From JAKAXS01 sp965279065 (GTDB lineage Bacteria > Pseudomonadota > Alphaproteobacteria > Rhizobiales > Hyphomicrobiaceae), in the NCBI GenBank assembly GCA_965279065.1, contig OZ257134.1:1-64000 (forward strand): DNA of 64,000 nucleotides, written 5' to 3'. The position numbers and the translations under genes were made by a program. The number at the start of each line of letters is the position of its first letter. The first letter of the stretch is position 1. The notes under the pieces were generated by a model. That model saw only the letters and a program-made list of their open reading frames with translations, had not been told where the DNA came from and did not search any database. This document shows positions 1 through 8,482 of this stretch, piece after piece.

Positions 1-1
1 T

Positions 2-874
2 CCGAAGCTGAAGATGATCGTCACTGCCGGCATCGGCTCCGACCACACCGACCTGCAGGCCGCCATGGATCGCGGCATCACGGTTGCCGAGGTCACCTAT
101 TGCAACAGCAATAGCGTCGCCGAGCACGTCGTCATGATGATCCTGTCGCAGGTCCGCAATTACATCCCGTCCTATCAGTGGGTCGTCGATGGCGGGTGGA
201 ACATTGCCGACTGCGTCTCGCGCTCCTACGACCTGGAAGGCATGCACATCGGCACGGTCGCCGCCGGCCGCATTGGCCTGCGCGTCCTGCGCCTGCTGAA
301 GCCCTACGATGTCCATCTGCACTACATGGATCGCCACAAGCTGCCCGACTCGGTCGAGAAGGAACTAGGCCTGACGCATCACGCCACGGTCGAGAGTCTG
401 ACCAAGGTTTGCGATGTCGTGACCTTGAACTGCCCGTTGCATCCCGAAACCGAGAACATGATCAACGACAAGACGCTGAAGAACTTCAAGCGTGGCGCGT
501 ATCTGATCAACACGGCTCGCGGCAAGCTCTGCGATCGCGATGCGATTGCCCGGGCGCTGGAGAGCGGCCAACTGGCGGGCTACGCGGGTGATGTATGGTT
601 CCCGCAGCCGCCGCCGCAGAACCATCCCTGGCGGACCATGCCGCATCATGGCATGACCCCGCACATCTCCGGCACATCACTCTCCGCTCAGACGCGATAC
701 GCCGCGGGCACGCGAGAGATCCTGGAATGCTACTTCGACGGTCGGCCCATCCGCGATGAATACCTCATCGTCCAGGGCGGCAAGCTGGCCGGCGTCGGCG
801 CGCACTCCTATAGCGCGGGCAACGCCACCGGCGGCTCCGAGGAAGCAGCCAAGTTCAAGAAGAAGTCTGCGTGA
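2..874 (+). CDS. fdh: NAD-dependent formate dehydrogenase (5'-truncated by window edge)
   Basis: Oxidises formate to CO2 with reduction of NAD+ in the cytoplasm, the last energy-yielding step of methylotrophic C1 oxidation. The reading frame is open from base 2, so the N-terminal part of the roughly 400-residue enzyme lies outside the window. The visible part has the D-2-hydroxyacid dehydrogenase fold: the Rossmann motif GTVAAGRIG followed by YMDRHK, whose Asp-Arg pair sets NAD specificity, then NTARGK with the catalytic Arg (codon at 518) and PHISG with the catalytic His (codon at 662). The C-terminus GAHSYSAGNATGGSEEA is characteristic of Pseudomonas-type FDH. A hairpin terminator follows directly. 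Identification is firm. Confidence 0.96.
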   Translation, partial: PKLKMIVTAGIGSDHTDLQAAMDRGITVAEVTYCNSNSVAEHVVMMILSQVRNYIPSYQWVVDGGWNIADCVSRSYDLEGMHIGTVAAGRIGLRVLRLLKPYDVHLHYMDRHKLPDSVEKELGLTHHATVESLTKVCDVVTLNCPLHPETENMINDKTLKNFKRGAYLINTARGKLCDRDAIARALESGQLAGYAGDVWFPQPPPQNHPWRTMPHHGMTPHISGTSLSAQTRYAAGTREILECYFDGRPIRDEYLIVQGGKLAGVGAHSYSAGNATGGSEEAAKFKKKSA

Positions 875-884
875 TGGACACAGT

Positions 885-910
885 CGCCAGGCGGAAACGC
901 CTGGCGTTTT
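885..910 (+). terminator. Intrinsic terminator of fdh
   Basis: A perfect 8-bp stem (CGCCAGGC at 885-892 with GCCTGGCG at 899-906) with a 6-nt loop is followed by TTTT at 907-910, ten bases after the fdh stop codon. It argues that the next gene starts downstream of it rather than at the overlapping GTG at 871. Confidence 0.85.
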
Positions 911-948
911 CCCCGTCCTCTGCCCCCAACGCCATGGAGAGCTGTACG

Positions 949-1485
949 ATGTCGGACGCCGCGTCCGTCAAGCCCGGAGTCTTGCCCGGCTTGTCATCCT
1001 GGATCCTCACGCGGCCCTGGAAATCCGCGCTCCTGGCGGGATTGGGCGCGATGATTGCCATCGCTGCCTTGGCCCACGCCAATTCCGCCAGCGTCGTTCC
1101 TCTCATTATTGCGCCATTCGGCGCCAGCTGCGCGCTCGTGTTCGGCGCGCCCGCCAGCCCGCTGGCCCGCCCCCGCAATGTCATCGGTGGGCATCTCGTG
1201 GCCGGCTTTTGCGGCCTGGTCGCAGCGGCCCTGATCACCGATCCACCAACCGCGATGGCCGTCGGCGTCGGTCTGGCAATCGCCGGCATGCTTCTGACCG
1301 AGACGCTGCATCCTCCCGCCGGCGCCAATCCCATCGTCATCGTGCTTGGCCAGGCAGGCTGGTCATTCCTCCTGGCCCCGCTGCTCGCCGGATCGATCGC
1401 CATCGTCTTGATCGGCGTCCTCTATCATCGGCTGGTGACCGGCCAGCCTTATCTGGGCAACCTTCGGAGCCGGCTTGCCGCCTAG
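949..1485 (+). CDS. HPP family integral membrane protein
   Basis: A 178-residue membrane protein of the HPP family, with about four hydrophobic segments and the family signature LHPPAGANP in its second half. Some family members in cyanobacteria and plants have been linked to nitrite transport, but no substrate can be assigned here. I chose the ATG at 949 because it follows a GGAGAG ribosome-binding site and lies downstream of the fdh terminator. In-frame starts at 871 and 934 are possible but less likely. It runs toward the minus-strand HEAT gene, with only ten bases between the two stop codons. Confidence 0.8.
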   Translation: MSDAASVKPGVLPGLSSWILTRPWKSALLAGLGAMIAIAALAHANSASVVPLIIAPFGASCALVFGAPASPLARPRNVIGGHLVAGFCGLVAAALITDPPTAMAVGVGLAIAGMLLTETLHPPAGANPIVIVLGQAGWSFLLAPLLAGSIAIVLIGVLYHRLVTGQPYLGNLRSRLAA

Positions 1486-1495
1486 ACAAACGATC

Positions 1496-2473
1496 TCACA
1501 GCGCAACTTTATTGAGCGCCGGCGCGGGCAGCTGTGACAGGGCCCAACGGACCGTCTTGCGAACGTCGGCATCCGGATCCGAGGACGCCGCCTGCAGCAG
1601 TTGCAGCACGTCGAGCGAACGCAGGTCGCCAAGGGCAGCCGCTGCTTCCTTGCGCAGGTTTGGCTCGGTGTGAAGCAGGCTCGCGGCGATGTCGAATGCG
1701 GCATCACGTGCCTTAAGCTTGCCGAGACTGCGGATGGCTTTCAGACGAACCTGCCAGAATGGATCGTCGAGGGTTTCCGTCAGCCGCGCAATGGCCGCTG
1801 TCGCCCCCTGCTGCCCCAGTGTTTCGGCCGCGGTCTCCCGCACTGCCCAGTCCTCATCGTCGAGCGCGGCCGTCACGCTGCCGCTCGCGGCCTCCCGTGC
1901 CGAGAAGGCCAGGGAGCCAACGGCCGCCCTGCGCACGGCTGCGTGGTCGTCTCGTGCGCTTGCTGCGAGCGCACTCACCGTGTCCTCCGACTTCAGGTAG
2001 GCGATGACTCCGATCGCCGCGATGCGGACATCCGGCTCATGATCCTGCAATGCTGCGAGCGCTGCCGGCAGGCTGCTGACGACGCGCAGTCCTTTCAGGC
2101 CGCGCAGCGCCGAGGCACGAACGAAGGGGTTGGCGTGCGAGGCAAGGGGGATGAGCGCAGGGGCCGCCTCGGGCTGCTTGAGCTCCGTCAGGCTTTGTGC
2201 CGCCGCCCGCGAGACATCAGGATCGTCATCGACAAGGAACGCGGCAAGGTGCAGTGCCGTCTCGGCGCCGTCAAATGCACCAAGGGCAGCGGCCGCTTCA
2301 CCGCGGACGCCTGCGTCGGCGTCGGTGGCGAGTTGCCCGATCAGACGCACCGCGCCCGGCTCGCCCGAGTCACGAAGTGCCAGCACCGCGATCCGCCTGC
2401 GTCCCGCATCAGCCGAGTGGAGATCACGCGCAAGGAGATCGAGATCGGCAAAGTCTTCAAAGATGTCGGCCAT
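1496..2473 (-). CDS. HEAT-repeat (PBS-lyase-type) protein
   Basis: A 325-residue, Ala/Leu-rich protein built almost wholly of HEAT/PBS-lyase-like helical repeats, each about 30 residues and with recurring patterns such as DPDVSRAAAQSL, DHAAVRRAAVGSL and DEDWAVRETAAETL. No signal peptide or enzymatic motif is seen, so it is probably a cytoplasmic scaffold or an assembly/maturation factor. The start at 2473 follows GAGGAGGGCAGCA, an excellent ribosome-binding site. The longer in-frame extension would run back into the upstream gene. It begins 11 bases after the stop of the AprA-like flavoprotein and is almost surely co-translated with it, which suggests that it serves that protein. The exact function is unknown. 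Confidence 0.85.
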   Translation of the reverse strand: MADIFEDFADLDLLARDLHSADAGRRRIAVLALRDSGEPGAVRLIGQLATDADAGVRGEAAAALGAFDGAETALHLAAFLVDDDPDVSRAAAQSLTELKQPEAAPALIPLASHANPFVRASALRGLKGLRVVSSLPAALAALQDHEPDVRIAAIGVIAYLKSEDTVSALAASARDDHAAVRRAAVGSLAFSAREAASGSVTAALDDEDWAVRETAAETLGQQGATAAIARLTETLDDPFWQVRLKAIRSLGKLKARDAAFDIAASLLHTEPNLRKEAAAALGDLRSLDVLQLLQAASSDPDADVRKTVRWALSQLPAPALNKVAL

Positions 2474-2484
2474 TGCTGCCCTCC

Positions 2485-4227
2485 TCACGCGCTCGCCTTG
2501 ACGCGCTGGCGGTAGTAGAGATCCTTTTCGAGGTCGTCTATTGGCACGACGTAGTCGTCGATCGCACGCTTTTCGCACGTCATGCGGCCGTTCTCTTTGC
2601 CGAGCAGGGTGTGGCACAGCCAGTCATGCTCGTTCTTTTCGGGATAATCGGTCCTGAGGTGATAGAGACCCCAGCGGCTTTCCGTTCGGAACAGCGACGC
2701 GGCCGCCGCCATGTCTGCGCAGTCCAGGATCGACGCGGCTTCGAGCGCCCGCAACAGCTCGTGGGAATTGCGTGCCAGCATCTGCGTTTCCAGGTCGTCG
2801 CGCACCTCGGCGAAACGATCCTGCGCAAGTTGGTACTTGCGGGGCACCTTGGGCGGCTGCAGGTAGTCGTTGACGAGGCGCCGGGTCTTGTACTCGATCT
2901 GGTTGGGCGGAATGCCGTCTTCACGGCGCGTCGGCGCCAGCACGCGCTCCCGCTCGCGGGCGACGTCGCCGGCATCGATCTCGGCAAGCGTCGCGGCGGC
3001 AGCATGATCGGCGGCGTGCTCACCCGCAATGGAGCCGTTGGTGAACGCGCCGAGCATGTAGCTGTGCGGCACGCTGGCCATGTCGCCGGCGGCATACAAG
3101 CCCTTCACCGTCGTGCGCGCGAACTCGTCGACGAAGACGCCCGAGGCGCTGTGGCCGGAACAGAAGCCGATTTCCGAGACGTGCATTTCCACCATGTCGC
3201 GGCGATAATCCGTGCCGCGCCCCGCGTGGAACTGACCGCGCGACGGCCTCTCGACCTTGTGCAGGATCGTCTCGATCTCGGCGACGGTGTCCTCGTGCAG
3301 GTGGTTGATCTTCAGGAACACCGGCCCCTTGCCGGACTGAAGCTCGTTATAGAACTCCAGCATCATCTGGCCCGACCAGTAGTCGCATTCGATGAAGCGC
3401 GCGCCGGAACTGTTCGCGGTATAGGCTCCGAATGGACCGGCCACATAGGCACAGGCAGGGCCGTTGTAGTCCTTGATGAGCGGATTGATCTGGAAGCACT
3501 CGAGGTTCGCCAGCTTGGCGCCGGCGTGGTAGGCCATCGCATAGCCGTCGCCTGAATTGGTGGCATTCTCGTAGGTGCCGAACAGATAGCCTGATGATGG
3601 CAGGCCAAGCCGCCCCGCGGCGCCCATGCACAGGATCACCGACTTGGCGCGGATCACCAGGAACTCGGCCGTGCGTGTGTTCACCGCGACCGCTCCGGCG
3701 ATCTCCCCGTCGCGTCCGGTGAGCAGCCGGGTCGCCATGTAGCGATTGGAGATGAGCAGCTGCGCGCGCCGCAGCTGCTTGTAGACAGCGCGCTTCACCG
3801 TCTCGCCGTTCGGCATCGGCAGAACGTAGGTGCCGAGATGGTGCACCTTCTTCATGTCGTAGTCGCCGTTGCCATTCTTCTGGAAGCGAATGCCGAAGCC
3901 GTCCAGTTCCTCGATCATGGCGAAGCTGCGCTGCGCGTATTTCAACACCGGCTTCTGATCGACGACGCCGTCGTTGGCGATCGTGATCTCGCGCACGTAC
4001 TGCTCCGGCGTGGCGTAGCCGGGGACGACGGCATTGTTCAGCCCGTCCATGCCCATGGCGATGGCGCCGGAGCGCTTGACGTTGGCCTTCTCCAGCAGAA
4101 TGACCTTGGACTTGGGATAGCGCAGCTTGGCCTTAAGTGCAGTCATCGGCCCCGCCGTTCCGCCGCCGATGACGAGCACATCACACGTCACGTCCGACGT
4201 CTTGTCGACGATCTGATCCAGGCTCAT
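2485..4227 (-). CDS. AprA-like FAD flavoprotein (fumarate reductase/APS reductase alpha family)
   Basis: A 580-residue FAD-dependent oxidoreductase of the fumarate reductase / succinate dehydrogenase / adenylylsulfate reductase alpha-subunit superfamily. The N-terminal dinucleotide-binding motif is VLVIGGGTAGPMTA (residues 17-30). A second FAD-contacting stretch near the C-terminal side reads GLYAAGDMASVPHSYMLGAF, followed by a helical C-terminal domain. No signal peptide is seen, so it is cytoplasmic. The start ATG at 4227 matches the family N-terminus. It is transcribed divergently from the ssu operon and is followed by the HEAT protein. A likely electron partner is the AprB-like ferredoxin at 12494-12727. 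True dissimilatory AprA is part of a sulfate/sulfite pathway whose other genes are absent here, so an assimilatory organosulfur or sulfite role is inferred, not shown. Confidence 0.85.
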   Translation of the reverse strand: MSLDQIVDKTSDVTCDVLVIGGGTAGPMTALKAKLRYPKSKVILLEKANVKRSGAIAMGMDGLNNAVVPGYATPEQYVREITIANDGVVDQKPVLKYAQRSFAMIEELDGFGIRFQKNGNGDYDMKKVHHLGTYVLPMPNGETVKRAVYKQLRRAQLLISNRYMATRLLTGRDGEIAGAVAVNTRTAEFLVIRAKSVILCMGAAGRLGLPSSGYLFGTYENATNSGDGYAMAYHAGAKLANLECFQINPLIKDYNGPACAYVAGPFGAYTANSSGARFIECDYWSGQMMLEFYNELQSGKGPVFLKINHLHEDTVAEIETILHKVERPSRGQFHAGRGTDYRRDMVEMHVSEIGFCSGHSASGVFVDEFARTTVKGLYAAGDMASVPHSYMLGAFTNGSIAGEHAADHAAAATLAEIDAGDVARERERVLAPTRREDGIPPNQIEYKTRRLVNDYLQPPKVPRKYQLAQDRFAEVRDDLETQMLARNSHELLRALEAASILDCADMAAAASLFRTESRWGLYHLRTDYPEKNEHDWLCHTLLGKENGRMTCEKRAIDDYVVPIDDLEKDLYYRQRVKASA

Positions 4228-4365
4228 GCGACCACGTCGCTCACTATGAGAAGCGCGCGCGGGGTCGTCTCCGCTCCCGGCCGGCAAATTCCATTCTGTG
4301 ATATGGATATCATCATCTGTCCCGCCGCGTGTCGATCGCGCGCACGCTAGCGACGATGCGGGTGA

Positions 4366-4399
4366 GCGCTAACGAAGAATAAGTGCTGAGGATATTCGC
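4366..4399 (-). promoter_or_regulatory. Candidate sulfur-regulon operator, site A
   Basis: This 34-bp stretch begins GCGCTAACGAAGAA and ends ATATTCGC. It is matched at 30 of 34 positions, with the same internal spacing, by site B at 17641-17674. It lies in the 288-bp divergent region between the AprA-like flavoprotein (start 4227) and the first substrate-binding gene (start 4516). Read toward the flavoprotein, it also resembles sites C, D and E. Binding by the CysB homologue is inferred only. Confidence 0.5.
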
Positions 4400-4515
4400 C
4401 GCGCGCGATCGCCGGCGCCGTGAATAAGCAATGCGGAATTAGTTAGTAGCCGAGCTGGGCTCAAGTCGTCATTTCTGTCGTCAGCTGGGACATGCGGCGG
4501 ACGATGGGGGCTACG

Positions 4516-5472
4516 ATGAACCGAAGAGATTTTCTCCTGCTTGCCCTGCTGGGCCTATCCGCAGCTGGCCCGCTGTTATCCGGTATCGACACGTTCGCCG
4601 ATGCGCCGACCGAATTCCGCGTTGGCTATCAGAAGAACGGCGTCCTCGTCATCGCCAGGCAACAGGCGTCGCTGGAGAAGGCGTTGGCGAAGGACAACGT
4701 GACAGTCAAATGGGTGGAATTCACCTCCGGCCCGCCACTGCTCGAGGCCTTGAGCGCGGGCAGCATCGATATCGGGCAGACGGGCGACGCACCACCGATC
4801 TTCGCTCAGGCGGCCGACAAGAACCTCGTGTACGTCGCTGGCCAGCCCATCACCAATGGGCAGGGCATTCTCGTCAAGGGCGATAGCGCCATCCGCTCCG
4901 TGCCTGAGCTCAAAGGCAAACGCGTCGGCTTCACCAAGGGCTCCAGCGCACACAATGTCGTCGTCCTGGCGCTTGAAAAATACGGCCTGACCTATGCCGA
5001 CATCACGCCAGTGTACCTCAGCCCACCCGATGGCGCGGCGGCCTTCGCCAATGGCAGCATCGACGCGTGGGCAGTCTGGGATCCATATTTCGCCGTCGGC
5101 GAGAGGAAGCACAGTGCACGAGTCCTGGCCAACGCGCACGAGATCGCCAAGACCAACTCGTTCTACCTCGCCAACAAGGATTTCGCGGCCAAGAACCCGC
5201 TGGTCCTGAAGGACGCGATCGACGCCCTGTCCGGCACGGCCGCCTGGGCGGAAACCCACCGCGCTGAGGTCGCGAAGTCGCTGGCCGAGGTCACCGGGCT
5301 GGAACTCGACATCCAGACCATCGCAGCCAACCGCTCGTCCTTTGCCATAGGCAAGGTGACCGACGAAATCATCGCCACGCAGCAGGGCGTGGCCGACCGC
5401 TTCTACAAGCTTGGGCTCATCCCCAAGCCGATCGTGATCAAGGACGCGGTGTGGTCGCCGCCGCAATCCTGA
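4516..5472 (+). CDS. Sulfonate-type ABC substrate-binding protein 1
   Basis: A 318-residue periplasmic binding protein of the SsuA/NrtA class (type 2 fold), expected to deliver an alkanesulfonate-like ligand to SsuBC. Mature-region motifs typical of SsuA are FRVGYQKNGVLVIA, SGPPLLEALSAGSIDIGQTGDAPP and AWAVWDPYFA. The N-terminus MNRRDFLLLALLG carries a twin-arginine motif and a hydrophobic core, so Tat export is likely. The ATG at 4516 follows TGGGGG. Two upstream in-frame starts would put extra residues before the Arg-Arg pair. It is the first gene of the plus-strand ssu operon and is followed by a paralogue, so two binding proteins probably feed one permease or differ in ligand range. Confidence 0.9.
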   Translation: MNRRDFLLLALLGLSAAGPLLSGIDTFADAPTEFRVGYQKNGVLVIARQQASLEKALAKDNVTVKWVEFTSGPPLLEALSAGSIDIGQTGDAPPIFAQAADKNLVYVAGQPITNGQGILVKGDSAIRSVPELKGKRVGFTKGSSAHNVVVLALEKYGLTYADITPVYLSPPDGAAAFANGSIDAWAVWDPYFAVGERKHSARVLANAHEIAKTNSFYLANKDFAAKNPLVLKDAIDALSGTAAWAETHRAEVAKSLAEVTGLELDIQTIAANRSSFAIGKVTDEIIATQQGVADRFYKLGLIPKPIVIKDAVWSPPQS

Positions 5473-5563
5473 AGCCGAATTCTTGACCCCGGTCGTGTCG
5501 CAAGCGGGGGTTCAATGAACGTTGCCGGGCGCAAACGTCATCATCGAACAAGGACAAACTGAC

Positions 5564-6514
5564 ATGAAGCTCACACGAAGAGGGTTTAGCGCGCTGGCAC
5601 TTGGCGTTTTCGCCTTGGGGTTGGCAACGTCCCCGGCCAGCGCCGACGACAAGGTCGTCCGCATCGGTTACCAGAAGTACGGCAACGTCATTCTCCTGAA
5701 AGCCAAGGGAACGCTCGAAGCCAAGCTCAAGGAGATCGGCTACTCGGTTACCTGGACAGAGTTCCCGTTCGGCCCGCCGCTTCTCGAAGCCATCAACGCC
5801 GGCGCCATCGATTTTGGCCACACCGGCGAGGCCCCGCCGGTCTTCGCACAAGCCGCCGGTAGCGCAATCGTCTACGTGGCGCATGAGCCGGCAGCACCCG
5901 AAGGCGAAGCCCTGCTGGTCCCCAAGGACAGCCCCATCAAGACCGTGGCCGAACTGAAGGGCAAGAAGGTCGCTTATGCGAAAGGCTCCAACTCCAACTA
6001 CTTCGCCGTCAAGGCGCTTGAGAAAGCCGGCGTCAAATACGGCGAGTTCGAACCCGTCCATCTGGCACCCGCCGACGCCCGCGCCGCCTTCGAAAGCGGC
6101 AAAGTGGACGCCTGGTCGATCTGGGATCCCTACTACGCGTCCGCAGAGATCGGCGTGAACGCCCGCGTTCTAACGACGGGCAAGGACACCGTTGCCAATC
6201 ACCAGTTCTACCTCACCGGCAAGACCTACGCCGAAGGCCACGCCAAGGCGATCGAGGTCGTCCTGGGCGAACTCAAAGCCATCGACGACTGGGTCAAGGC
6301 CGATCCGAAGGCCGCAGCCGAACAGCTGAGCCCGCCGATCGGCATCCCCGCCAACGTCCTTGAGGTCGCTCTCAAGCGGCAGGCCTTCGGCATCAAGCCG
6401 CTCGACGACGCGGTCATCGCCGAGCAGCAGAAGATTGCCGACAAGTTCCAGGAGCTGGGCCTTTTGGCCAAGCCCATCAAGATCAATGACATCGTATGGA
6501 GAGCCGGTTCATGA
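5564..6514 (+). CDS. ssuA: Aliphatic sulfonate ABC substrate-binding protein SsuA-like (2)
   Basis: A 316-residue periplasmic sulfonate-binding protein. After a signal region with MKLTRRGFSALALG (a Tat-like Arg-Arg motif, cleavage near SPASA-DD), the mature start VVRIGYQKYGNVILLKAKG and the motifs FPFGPPLLEAINAGAIDFGHTGEAPP and AWSIWDPYYAS match SsuA closely. The start ATG at 5564 follows an AAGGAC stretch. Its stop overlaps the ssuD start in an ATGA, so it is translationally coupled to the monooxygenase. It is a paralogue of the preceding gene, probably from tandem duplication. Confidence 0.93.
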   Translation: MKLTRRGFSALALGVFALGLATSPASADDKVVRIGYQKYGNVILLKAKGTLEAKLKEIGYSVTWTEFPFGPPLLEAINAGAIDFGHTGEAPPVFAQAAGSAIVYVAHEPAAPEGEALLVPKDSPIKTVAELKGKKVAYAKGSNSNYFAVKALEKAGVKYGEFEPVHLAPADARAAFESGKVDAWSIWDPYYASAEIGVNARVLTTGKDTVANHQFYLTGKTYAEGHAKAIEVVLGELKAIDDWVKADPKAAAEQLSPPIGIPANVLEVALKRQAFGIKPLDDAVIAEQQKIADKFQELGLLAKPIKINDIVWRAGS

Positions 6515-7692
6515 GTGACGCTGCCGTGAGGGAAGCGAATGTCCTGTGGTTCCTGCCCACGCACGGTGACGGCCGATATATCGGCACGTCGCATGGCGGG
6601 CGGCAGGTCGACCTCAACTATCTCCGCCAGATCGCGCAAGCGGCCGACGACCTCGGTTACTATGGCGTGCTGCTGCCCACGGGCCGCAGCTGCGAAGATA
6701 GCTGGGTCGTCGCTTCGGCGCTTGTTCCCTTCACGCAGCAACTGAAGTTCCTGGTCGCCGCGCGCCCAGGCCTGACGTCAGTCTCGGTGGCGGCCCGCAT
6801 GGCCGCCACCCTGGATCGCATCTCCAACGGCCGCGTCCTGATCAATGTCGTCACTGGCGGCGACCCTGTAGAGAACAAGGGTGACGGTCTCTTCTACAGC
6901 CACGCCGAGCGCTACGAGGTGACGCGCGAGTTCCTCGAAATCTACAAGGCGCTGCTGGCCGGCGAGACCGTGAACTACAAGGGCAAGCACATCACGATAG
7001 AGGACGGGCGCCTGCTGTTTCCGCCTGTCCAGCCGGGCGGACCCGCCCTCTACTTCGGCGGCTCGTCCGTCGAGGGCATCGATGTCGCCGCCGCGACCGT
7101 TGACAAGTATCTGACGTGGGGCGAGCCACCCGCCGACGTCGCCGAAAAGGTCAACACCGCACGCGCTGCTGCAAAGGCCAAGGGCCGTACTTTGACGTTC
7201 GGTATCCGCCTCCACGTGATCGTGCGCGAAACCAACGCCGAAGCCTGGGCCGCCGCCGACAAGCTGATTTCCCACGTGACCGACGAAACCATCGAAGCCG
7301 CGCAGAAGATCTTTGCGCGCATGGACTCCGTCGGCCAGAAGCGGATGATCTCCCTGCACGGCGGACGCCGCGACAAGCTGGAAGTGAGTCCCAACCTCTG
7401 GGCCGGCGTCGGCCTGGTGCGTGGCGGTGCCGGCACGGCACTGGTCGGCGATCCCGAAACCGTGGCGGCTCGCATCAAGGAATACATCGACGTCGGCATC
7501 GACACGTTCATTCTGTCCGGATATCCGCACCTGGAAGAAGCCTACCGCTTCGCCGAACTCGTCTTCCCGCTGCTGCCCCTCAGCCACCGCAAGGCACTCT
7601 CCGAAGCCACGCTGAATACCGGGCCGTTCGGCGAGACGATCGCTAACGATATCCGCCCCGTCCTGCAGAAGCAGGCGGCGTCGGTATCATGA
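6511..7692 (+). CDS. ssuD: FMNH2-dependent alkanesulfonate monooxygenase SsuD
   Basis: Cleaves alkanesulfonates with O2 and FMNH2 to an aldehyde and sulfite, allowing growth on sulfonate sulfur in the cytoplasm. The 393-residue luciferase-like protein is nearly colinear with E. coli SsuD. It has NVLWFLPTHGDGRYIGT, LLPTGRSCEDSW with the conserved active-site-region Cys, FGIRLHVIVRETN with the conserved His, GVGLVRGGAGTAL with the conserved loop Arg, and LSGYPHLEEAYR with the conserved Tyr. The start is the ATG at 6511, overlapping the ssuA stop, with GGAGAG upstream. Its stop overlaps the ssuC start. Reduced FMN is probably supplied by the flavin reductase two genes further on. Confidence 0.97.
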   Translation: MSDAAVREANVLWFLPTHGDGRYIGTSHGGRQVDLNYLRQIAQAADDLGYYGVLLPTGRSCEDSWVVASALVPFTQQLKFLVAARPGLTSVSVAARMAATLDRISNGRVLINVVTGGDPVENKGDGLFYSHAERYEVTREFLEIYKALLAGETVNYKGKHITIEDGRLLFPPVQPGGPALYFGGSSVEGIDVAAATVDKYLTWGEPPADVAEKVNTARAAAKAKGRTLTFGIRLHVIVRETNAEAWAAADKLISHVTDETIEAAQKIFARMDSVGQKRMISLHGGRRDKLEVSPNLWAGVGLVRGGAGTALVGDPETVAARIKEYIDVGIDTFILSGYPHLEEAYRFAELVFPLLPLSHRKALSEATLNTGPFGETIANDIRPVLQKQAASVS

Positions 7693-8474
7693 GTGCAGTT
7701 CGGACGTCCGCTGCGCGGTTCGACGGGTTGGCGCAGTGGGCGCTGCCGATCGGCCTGCTGATTGCGTGGGAGGCGGCAGCGCGGCTGGGACTGATCTCCA
7801 GCCGCATTCTTCCCGCCCCTACCGACGTGGTGCTGGCAGGCTGGCGCCTCGCCCTGACCGGTGAGCTGTGGCACAACATCGGCGTCAGCTTCCTGCGCGC
7901 CATCACCGGGCTCGCCATCGGCGGATCCCTCGGCTTCATCCTCGGCCTTACCAATGGCCTGTCCAAGCGCTTCGAAGTGGCCACGGATACGCTGATACAG
8001 ATGGTGCGGAACGTGCCGCACCTGGCGCTGATCCCGCTGGTGATCCTGTGGTTCGGCATTGGCGAGGAGGCCAAGATCTTCCTCGTCGTGCTGGGCGTCT
8101 TCTTCCCGATCTACATCAACACGATGCACGGCATCCGCACGGTCGACCCACACCTGATCGAGATGGGACGCACCTACGGCATGTCCGGGCCGGAGCTGTT
8201 CTGGCGCGTCATCCTGCCGGGTGCTCTGCCGTCGATCTTCGTCGGCTTGCGCTATGCGCTGGGCTTCATGTGGCTGACGCTGATCGTCGCCGAGACCATC
8301 GCGGCCTCATCCGGCATCGGCTACATGGCGATGCAGGCGCGGGAATTCCTGCTGGTGGACGTCGTCGTCCTCAGCATCTTGATCTACGCCCTGCTAGGCA
8401 AGGTCGCCGACAGTACAGCGCGCCTGCTGGAGCGCTCCTGCCTGAGCTGGCATCCCGCGTTCCAAGGAAAATGA
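7689..8474 (+). CDS. ssuC: Aliphatic sulfonate ABC transporter permease SsuC
   Basis: A 261-residue BPD-type inner-membrane permease with about six transmembrane helices. The cytoplasmic coupling loop, which contacts the ATPase, includes EMGRTYGMSGPELFWRVILP, the EAA-type motif. SsuC-typical sequences are MVRNVPHLALIPLVILWFG and FPIYINTMHGIRTVDPHL. It imports sulfonates with SsuB and the two binding proteins encoded upstream. ATG overlaps at both ends (7689 with ssuD, 8471-8474 with the next gene) show a tightly coupled operon. Confidence 0.95.
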   Translation: MSAVRTSAARFDGLAQWALPIGLLIAWEAAARLGLISSRILPAPTDVVLAGWRLALTGELWHNIGVSFLRAITGLAIGGSLGFILGLTNGLSKRFEVATDTLIQMVRNVPHLALIPLVILWFGIGEEAKIFLVVLGVFFPIYINTMHGIRTVDPHLIEMGRTYGMSGPELFWRVILPGALPSIFVGLRYALGFMWLTLIVAETIAASSGIGYMAMQAREFLLVDVVVLSILIYALLGKVADSTARLLERSCLSWHPAFQGK

Positions 8475-8482
8475 GGCAGCAA

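Noticed and set aside
2197..3555. 452-codon plus-strand frame across the HEAT and flavoprotein genes
   Set aside because: It spans two well-supported minus-strand genes and their junction and shows no family features.
14..4287. Dissimilatory sulfate-reduction locus based on the AprA-like gene
   Set aside because: No sat, aprM/qmo or dsr genes are present, and the neighbours are assimilatory sulfonate genes.
7868..8482. 205-codon N-terminal extension of SsuB
   Set aside because: It reads through ssuC out of frame. SsuB homology and a ribosome-binding site place the start at 8483.
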